From Hysterangium stoloniferum (Eukaryota > Basidiomycota > Agaricomycetes > Hysterangiales > Hysterangiaceae): a stretch of DNA of 64,000 bases. Positions 56,758 to 64,000 of the stretch are shown in pieces. The stretch's first letter is position 1. Each line of letters starts with the position of its first letter. The stretch spans positions 682,001 through 746,000 of the forward strand of contig WHVD01000011.1 in assembly GCA_015178975.1 (NCBI GenBank), written 5' to 3'. The notes beneath the pieces are model-generated. The model saw only the letters and a list, made by a program, of their open reading frames with translations, had not been told where the DNA came from and searched no databases. Made by a program: the position numbers and the translations under genes.

Positions 56758-57480
56758 TCAACGATGCCTTCGTGGAGACCTTGATCTCGATCTGTGATGC
56801 TTCCGTCGGCGTTCCCTGCCGTCGTCATCTTTACTTTCCTTCTCCCGTCCCGCTTTAACTTCTTGTTTGTGCGAGATTTCGTCCAGTGGGTCTGCTCCCT
56901 GTGTCCGCGGGACTTTATCCTTCTCTCTTTTCCACATCAGCTTCTTGACGCAGCGTTGGCATAGCACCACTTTGACCATGACCTGTCGCATTTCTGTCTC
57001 TCCTTGTTCAGTGTAGGCAAAAGGCAGTTCCATCGTCGTGAGTTTCGGGGGCTTCTGTTTGGAATCATTTGAACTGTCGTAGTAGGGACAACGAGTATTT
57101 CCACATGTTGTCTCCCCCGCACCGGAGATCACTTCATCTTCCGTACGCCAACGAAGAGCGATCTGTCATGGGGATGTTGAGAGTTATCATGAACGAAGTA
57201 GATCTAGGACACCTACATTCCCACTCTTGTAGTGCTTCAAATCACATACGGCAAATTCTTTAAATAGGGTATCTTCGTATTTCTTTGCAAGCTGGGCATC
57301 CCAGGATTGTGTGGCTTCAGGCTTGTCATCGCGGAGAAATCTTCAAAGAATTGTTAAAACCCAGTCATTTACTGTTCAAGTCCAGTGAAGAAATGAGTAC
57401 CTATGTGCAGATTTAAGGATGTCAAACTCTGAGGTGTATATCTCAGGGGCTTTCCTCTTTACTGGATAGAGACTTGACAT
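56758..57480 (-). CDS. FRA10AC1-family nuclear protein
   Basis: Homologue of FRA10AC1, a spliceosome-associated protein. Three exons: MSSLYPVKRKAPEIY (start 57480) with EFDILKSAHR; FLRDDKPEATQSWDAQ with YEDTLFKEFAVCDLKHY; then IALRWRTEDEVISGAGE, the Zn-binding core TTCGNTRC and LCQRCVKKL (four cysteines), and a Lys/Arg-rich end with RSRSRSPRRHR. The C-x4-C and C-x2-C pairs are the family hallmark and the terminal RS-rich segment suits a splicing factor. The stop at 56758 is only 14 bp from the convergent NDUFAF7 stop, so the transcripts probably overlap. Confidence 0.85.
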
Positions 57481-57787
57481 GGTAGTGTGTGAATGAAAAG
57501 GTATATTTACGGTGGTGGTATCCACCCGAGAGAAGATGTGAGGGTGGGGGATGTTTGCCCGGATGAAGGTCCGCAGCGTGAAGGTGTTCTCTCGTCTTGC
57601 CTTAGTCAGCAACCTCTAAAGTAGGTATAACAATTATGACTCGATATCAAGACAAAGCATATCATGATTATAGCGAATCTGATCAATATCAATACTTGAT
57701 GGTAAATATGACTAGAATTCAAGTTCGATGCTGTCGCGATTAACGCGCACACATTCCCTGCTAAAGTTACAAACTCATATGGCCATA

Positions 57788-58542
57788 TCAAGCTCCCACC
57801 CCAATGCTTTCAAGATACTCTTTGCGGTATTCATTCGCCTCAGTGTCAACACTTCTATTGTATGCAATCCATTTGGGCTCATCCTGCGTGAGAATATCAG
57901 TGTAAAACCCTCAACCAATTATAACTAGCACCGACTTTGAACAAACGAAGTGCCTTTATGACATTGGTTTCGTCAAGACTGAAGCGGTGATAGATGCCAG
58001 CTGGGAGCACCAGAAGATCTCCCGGAAACATTGCGACACGGATCCAGGCATCGGTGGGCGTCTCTGTAGTAGTACTTAGTAACTACACGACACTCGAGGG
58101 ACAGTGTCTTCTCACCTCGCACGTCGAAGAAGCCGCTGCCCTCAAGAATATAGCGAATTTCTTCGTCCTCATGCATGTGTCTTTATAAGATGCTGTCAGC
58201 CGACTAACTGAATACGATACTTTCGACAAACGCACTCCTCGAAGAAGGTCTTTAGTCTTGTTTCATATGCCTGTCAGGGCCATTGGATCAACGTGTATCA
58301 TGTATAGCCTGAGATGAACTTACCTCCCCCAATGCGGCTTTTGTTATACCTATGACGTCTCTATTCTTGTATCCCTGTGTCCTCGCGACCTCATCAATCT
58401 TGGGCTCATGACCCCCAATAGGGATGTGCCAGTGCTTCAAGCCAAGTGCCTGGAGGGTCTCTTCGCTTACTGGACGGGATGGAGCATAGTCGTGAGGAAG
58501 GCGTTGGTCGCCGGGAAGATTGTCGAAGTAGTAGGCACGCAT
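57788..58542 (-). CDS. ADI1: Acireductone dioxygenase
   Basis: Fe/Ni cupin enzyme of the methionine salvage pathway. Start [17 protein letters not shown] at 58542. Exons join as [34 protein letters not shown], which rebuilds the metal motif (H-x-H-x-D-E-E), then FDVRG and [16 protein letters not shown] with [15 protein letters not shown] (fourth ligand His). The last exon, after an intron at about 57857-57930, gives [18 protein letters not shown] and ends SIGVGA-stop at 57788. About 180 residues as usual. All metal ligands are present. Confidence 0.95.
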
Positions 58543-59666
58543 GCTGGTAGCAAGGAAGAGGATGTGGTTGTGGGTCAGTTGAGAAAGGCGTAAGGGCTCT
58601 TATTATAACATAATAACGCTCAGGTGGCGTCGGACACCTCAGCAACTTTGGGGCGGGGTCCCACGTTGTCGGCGTCAATGCGGATTTAGCATTTTGCAAC
58701 CCCGAGTAGTTTGGCTGGAATAAAAAGGAAAAAAGAAAATGATATATCAAGATAAATATTTACAAGTGATATTTTCAGTGCGTTGAACCACAGCACTTGG
58801 GCTCAAATTCGTGGAAATCATGTTTTCTGAGAATGTTCAAATTTTTGAAAATGCATAGGCAATTTTATGGACTCTAACGAATTCTCCGGGTACTTTCCGC
58901 ATTGGGCTATATAAAGTTTTTTTTTCTGAATCACGCGGTCTGCTATCCTGCCAATGAGAGTAGTTCTTGATAATACAACGCATGATCAGTCTACGGTCAT
59001 CGTCCCCGTTTCCTGCCCCCCCCTTTGATCCATGTTTCGTGGCAGGTACTAGCCTCTTTTATCCGTGTCACTGCCAGTTGCGACCGCAGCCTCCACATGG
59101 AGATAAGTGTTTCACCATCCTAAGCTGAGGTGAGTCTTCTCATTTAATTATATTTAATTATACAAATTTCTCATATATTTAGCTCGAGCAATCCTTGCCC
59201 TTTTCAAGTTTTTGTTAATCAAGTTAATGTATATCCATACTTTTCGTAGTACGCCGACACCACCTTAGTAAGATGTTTTGTGTAAACATGGTTGGTATAT
59301 ATTACTAAAACTGAACGTGTGCCAAATATAAACCTAGTTCAGTCTGCTAATATTTACCACAGTACTTGCAACTAATGAAATATTAGCAAACTGAATTGGT
59401 TCCTGATATGAATATCAGGAACACCATTCAGTTTGCTAATATATTAGTTACATCACCGTGTATTCTGAAACTTATACATAATGTGACAAGGTGACAACCA
59501 GAGTCGCTTCATCATGTAGCCCTTCCCTGAGATTTTTTCTGACAAAACTATAGTAGGGCAGATAATTCCCGAAACCAGTTTACATGAGTTCTACTACACA
59601 AATATATACTGAGTAAGAGGACTCACCTCTGCTGTCTGTGTGTGACTGGCTGAGGTGTTAGAATGC
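58543..59666. other. Intergenic with a foldback element
   Basis: About 1.1 kb. Holds the 85-bp palindrome at 59368-59452 and a possible 5' UTR intron donor (CTGAG/GTGAGTC at about 59126) of the next plus-strand gene. Confidence 0.5.
59368..59452. repeat. Palindromic MITE-like element
   Basis: Left arm about 59369-59409 (AACTAATGAAATATTAGC, AAACTGAATTGGTTCCTG) is nearly the reverse complement of the right arm 59412-59450 (CAGGAACACCATTCAG, TTTGCTAATATATTAG) with a 1-2 bp centre. A further partial copy (CAGTCTGCTAATATTTA) is at 59340, and a half-copy at 29590-29630. No coding capacity. Confidence 0.8.
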
Positions 59667-60523
59667 ATGCCTCAAAGCAATATCCCTTCTTCAAGTGTTG
59701 TCCGTGCTACTGCGTTGGCTGCCAGTTCCAATTCCGTATCCCCTTCAGTTTCACAGCCCTCCAATGCTGGATCTATGTCTATCAGCCCCTCACCACGGAA
59801 ACGTTATACTGTGGCACTTGGACAGCCTCTTTCTTCCTCGCCGTCAACACCCCTGTACCACCTGGTAATATGAGTCGAGATCTTAAGAAAGATGATTTCG
59901 GAGACAATCTCTTCTCGGAACCTCAAGAGCTTAAACTACATACGGCATTTTTCTCTCATGTCCCTATTGAAAATGATGATGACGACGACGACGACGAAAA
60001 CCCAGCGGATGTTGAGGAAGAGGGTGAGGGCCAAGGGACGTCCCTACGTCGACAGGAAACTATGGGCAAGACAGCGATCACACTTTCCCGACTTTCCACC
60101 TCTCCATCACAGACCTCCTCGCCCAACAGAAGCGCCGGCGGATTACACCGCGGCTCCCCACGTCACTCACCATCCAATCCTCGCCTCCGCGCACAGTCAA
60201 CATACGGCATACCTGGCTCTTCGTCTGTCTTCCTTACTGGCACCCCTGCCACTCGTTCCCCCACGGATGAGTCCAGTAGCGGTGGGAGCAGGGCTCTTGC
60301 TCAAGATAATGACGGCAAGGGGAGCTGGAAGTCTCGCTCCCGCAGTATTGATCGATTTAATGTTGGACCCAGTTCGGAGGGCACGCGGAATTTTATGGAT
60401 CCGCTTGTCATACGAAAGAAGGAGAAAACTGCTGCAAGGAATTCTGTTGTCCTCTCTCCTGGGGGACCCAGGGGGAGGGTGGCGGATTTGTTGGCTTTCT
60501 TTGATGCCGATAAGCAACAATAG
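59667..60523 (+). CDS. Low-complexity Ser/Pro-rich protein, apparent frameshift
   Basis: The upstream frame reads MPQSNIPSSSVVRAT (59667) to PRKRYTVALGQPLSSSPSTP (to about 59850). The downstream frame continues VPPGNMSRDLKKDDFGD, an acidic run of seven Asp (ENDDDDDDDENPAD), then RSPTDESSSGGSR, SWKSRSRSIDRFNVGP and RVADLLAFFDADKQQ-stop at 60523. Both parts look coding, but they are in different frames with no intron of normal length between them. They would join if the C run at 59850-59853 had one more C. No known domain; length about 285 residues. Function unknown. Confidence 0.6.
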
Positions 60524-62523
60524 CAATAGCTATAGGTATTCATCAGATGGCTGTCTGGTGAATGGAAGGCGATCTACTCTGATTTTTTGATTTTTTGATA
60601 TTTCCCATGCCTTTATTCTTACGACATGACGACGACATCATTTTTTCTATGTTGCATACCAGTATTCGTGTTCATGTTTAGGCCTCCTATGAGCCTCATT
60701 TGCGTATGCACTCGTAATATAAATATGCGTAATGGGCTGATAAAATATGCTCCATCATATAAAGGGATTCATAAGTCACAGCGATATCCAAACCTGCCTT
60801 TTAATGGGATGAGTGCAAGTGAGTCAATTGGTTTGGAGAAGATGATAGATTATTGCATAACATTCTGGCACGAGGTTTCTTAAAGGCGTCTTCCTGCTAA
60901 TCTAGGGTCCGAGAAGATATAAAATCTCGGAAATACCGGTGCATGAACGAAATGAGAATTCGACGTGGGCAGCACGCACACTGGAACAAAACGAGTTTTC
61001 TTACTTTGACATTTGCCTATCATGTGAGATAAGGTTTACGATTCAAAGTATGCCTGTACCAGTACCAAAAACATAAACAAACTTAATCGGAGCCGGGGAT
61101 CACGCTTTGCGCCTGCTTGAGCTCTAGGAGGTGTTGCCACGTTGAATACAACAAATGAGACAAGCAGGATCGATCCCACTTCTAGAAGGAAGTTGGGGAG
61201 AGGGCGGTCGAACAGATTTTCCCCTAGTGTAACGTTATCACGGGGTATTTTGATATTTAGCAGGCTCAATCGTCAGATGTGTTATCAATATAACATACGG
61301 AATATAAGGTATCGCGGCGGTGAGGACCCTATATTGGTTCAGCGAGGCTGTGTCCCATATTCTAATAATCATCCCTTCACGCACTCTCTGTTTGGCATGG
61401 TTGCCATTGCTAGGTCTCGTAATTCTTTCATTAATTACAATAACCCCGCCAGAGCTGATTATTTCACAGGTATAGTGTATGTTTCTGCATTCTCATCTTT
61501 GACCAGACGCAAAATGACGGCGCGGGAGCAAGCCCTTGCGTTTGCTGTCGTAGTCTCTCATTTCTCTTCGGAAACTCCCAGTGCGAGGAGCTAGAGGAGA
61601 CGTCAGGAATAAACGGTTTGAAGGTAAAGTCAATCATTACGAGAAATCGGCAAATGCCTGTTACGGTTCAGATCAACTATCAGTCGGGCTGGTTCTTGAG
61701 TATTTCAAGTTTTCCAACTTCAGCGTCATGATGACAATTCCGGAAAGATATTGAGCAGAAACAACCAAGGACGTAAAACATTCAGGAGAGAAGTTTTACT
61801 TCTATGAGTGATAATAAAATCCAAGCTGAATATTGGATAGCTGTGCGAGCGTGCGCAAGGCGGATCAACCACAGACACTTACGGTGAAAGCGGGAGGCTT
61901 CCGATCTTTTTATATTATAATCAGCCCATTCAATACCTCAGCATGTATTTAGACCATCACCAGAAAAAACTCGGATCCGACAGATTTGTGGGTCCTTTGT
62001 AGAGGTCGCCAGTATGAGTTGACAAATCTATCACTGGCATCGGTGATCTTCGTATCAAATATTTGTTCTACGCTAGCATAGCCTCCTCCATACTTGCACA
62101 TGCCAGAAATTTTTTGATACAATACCTCAGTCGTTGCAGTTGCTAACCTCGGTAGCGACTGAGGTACGTCTCTTTACTTAGTGTGTATACTATTGTGCCA
62201 AGTAACTCATGCAAGCTGTCAGAATGAATTCATCCGACACCTCGGCCGCGCGTTCTTATGGTTTAAGCCCGTCTTCTTCTAGGTCAAAGTTGTTGACGTT
62301 CTGATAATCAAACCCCCTAACGGCAGATGAGGTAGAGTGGGAATCATATCAGTGCCGGACTCAATGCGCACATAATCATTGATTGCTTTTGCTATTACTA
62401 TCACGATAGCTGTGCTAAATAATTTGGGGGTAACCATTCTGTAGATATACTATTATGGACTGGGAATTCTACCTCGAATAAGTACATCCTTGATACCTAA
62501 CCTGTAAGTACTTATTACATCTA
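60524..62523. other. Intergenic, weak coding hints only
   Basis: Two kb. A minus frame at 61036-61269 (LLEVGSILLVSFVVFN, a membrane-like segment) and a plus frame at 61142-61594 overlap; neither is recognised. An 11-bp inverted repeat TACCTCAGTCG (62123-62133)/CGACTGAGGTA (62156-62166) lies in this stretch. Confidence 0.4.
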
Positions 62524-64000
62524 ATGGCGTCTGCATCACTAGATAATAGCTCAGTTGAGGTTAGGAAGTACATAGAAATGAAAAGTAAGTCGCGTTGGTT
62601 GTATAAATATTCCGAGCCCCTCAGATACCTCCTCCAGTCTTTTACCCAAATTGTCATACACGGTCGGTCTATGGACATCCCAGATAGATCTACTATTTTG
62701 CGCAAGTTGTTGGCATGTGAGTGGGCATTTATTCTATACAGCGATAAGGCTGATATGCGACTATTTCAGACAATGTGATCAAATATTGCTGGGTAGCGGC
62801 AACAGCTGCAATGATGTATGAATATCGTAAGCTAAGCATAGTCTTCCGCTTTGCCTCACTCTTCCCCAGTCAATCCTCTAACATGTACTTTCAGTTCTGA
62901 CAATCGAGCATGAGGTATTCAAGGGCTTGCTGTTTCGGTGAACATTATAAGTAATTGCAAGATGCACAGGCCAGAGTTTGGCAACGCCAATGGTCTTTGG
63001 GAAAGGTCCTGTATCTATTGGTAAGCCAGCTAAGCATATCAAAAAATAAACTCATCGTAAATATACGTAGATCCGCTATTGGGGGACCATTTCGGTCATT
63101 ATCGATATCACGGGTGCGAGAAACGTCGCAAGAGTAACAAGATTCGAACTGATACTTACCATACCCCAGTGATATCCATCCACGGACTCGGAGACGAAGC
63201 AAGTATCATCCTACCTCCCTCCACGCTGCCTCAACCTTACCCTGCGTGATTTTGTATAGTTGTAATTGTCGACAATATTTTGGCTTTTGGGTAAAGAAAA
63301 ACTGACACTGTCGACACTTTCAGTTGCGCAATATTTGCTTGGTGGCAGCTTATCTCGTGAGTACCACTGTAAATATCTCAGAGGATATTAACTAAGCAAT
63401 GTTCTAGGATTGTTATTACGATTGTAGCGGTGGAGAGTAAGAAATCAACTAGCGTTTGATAACCAGTTCGACTTACTGAATCATTCTCATTCTCAAGTTG
63501 CACTCACATGTCGGGTCAGTCTAATGCCCACTTTGGTAGGTAAATTTAACAATTAAAAAAGTTTATAGATTTATGTGGTATATGGAGGAAACAAGATGAT
63601 TGCCGTCATCTTAGGAATCATTTTGGTTATCGGAGCTGCAGCTTCAATCATGGTATATAAATATAGCAATGTCACCGGTAAATTTTGACATTTCCTATTG
63701 CTCACTTTGCCATCTAATCTTGGGATGTTTCAGGACAAAAAGTCGGTTTCGGTCTATCAGGCTGTAAACTGAGCACGCTGACCCCTCTGTTTGGGTATTT
63801 GATGCTTCCTGTGTTGATAAACGAGACACTCCTGTGCCTTCTAATGTTGTTCAAGGCTTTGAAGGCAAGAACTAGCTACAGGTCTCCTTTGTTGGGCGTC
63901 ATTATAAGAGACAGGTATGGACATCACAACCATATCGTTGGGTAAATATGCATATGATTCACCCATGTTTTCAGCTTGTCCTATTTTGTAGGGTATGTAG
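62524..64000 (+). CDS. DUF6533 seven-TM-like membrane protein, partial
   Basis: Start MASASLDNSSVEVRKYIEM at 62524; exon 1 ends at 62584 with a perfect GTAAGT donor. Exon 2 (62770-62826) VIKYCWVAATAAMMYEY, exon 3 (62895-62914) LLTIEHE, exon 4 (62970-63020) ARVWQRQWSLGKVLYLL; exon 5 begins at about 63070 with IRYWGTISVIIDIT. Together these form the DUF6533 motif (YEYLLT..HE...W.R.WSLGKVLYLL.RY). Later exons have membrane segments IAVILGIILVIGAAAS and, after CKLSTLTP, LFGYLMLPVLINETLLC, with LLGVIIRD, the usual end region of this basidiomycete-expanded family. The gene continues past the window. The role of the family is unknown; it is predicted to be in a membrane. Confidence 0.75.

Noticed and set aside
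61036..61594. Overlapping membrane-like minus frame and 150-codon plus frame
   Set aside because: Neither is recognised, and they contradict each other; listed only as intergenic.

Overview
The window is genomic DNA of a filamentous basidiomycete, most likely an agaricomycete. Genes are split by many 45-65 bp GT..AG introns. Protein families typical of mushroom-forming fungi are present: a DUF6533 seven-TM protein at the right edge, a Zn2Cys6 factor whose zinc cluster is cut by several introns, and long Ser/Pro-rich fungal proteins. No prokaryotic features, rRNA, tRNA or CRISPR array were found.

Left arm (1-9.4 kb) is a graveyard of nested repeats. It holds a broken 3' end of the ribosome-biogenesis gene NSA2, a very homogeneous 21-bp minisatellite, a plus-strand retroelement fragment, a captured fragment of 1,3-beta-glucan synthase, and a truncated Ty1/copia element on the minus strand. 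A solo LTR sits inside that copia. A Tc1/mariner-type element with ~210-bp inverted repeats lies in the copia LTR and itself carries another solo LTR. Target-site duplications let the insertion order be read.

From 9.8 to 22 kb is a galactose block: galactose mutarotase and galactokinase share a 171-bp divergent promoter, and a Zn2Cys6 transcription factor with a candidate 6-nt micro-exon lies just downstream. Next comes a long protein with the areA/GATA-like DUF1752 motif. After a ~3.9 kb gene-poor stretch follow an Sfp1-like C2H2 regulator, ribosomal protein S10, a Yvc1-type TRP calcium channel, a low-complexity Pro/Ser/Thr-rich protein and an alpha/beta hydrolase.

36.8-42.2 kb is a second LTR-rich desert. 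It holds a third solo LTR of the same broad family as those on the left, an inverted fragment sharing its core, and two degenerate LTR-like sequences.

42.2-64 kb is gene-dense: PEX11-type peroxin, PMC1-type Ca2+-ATPase, NMNAT-like protein, an AhpC/TSA peroxiredoxin-like protein with an expanded 18-residue repeat, TIF6 and NDUFAF7 (divergent pair), a FRA10AC1-family protein, acireductone dioxygenase, a low-complexity protein with an apparent frameshift, and the start of a DUF6533 protein. Both a vacuolar calcium-release channel (YVC1) and a calcium pump (PMC1) occur here. Gene models were built by eye from the sequence; exon borders should be treated as proposals.
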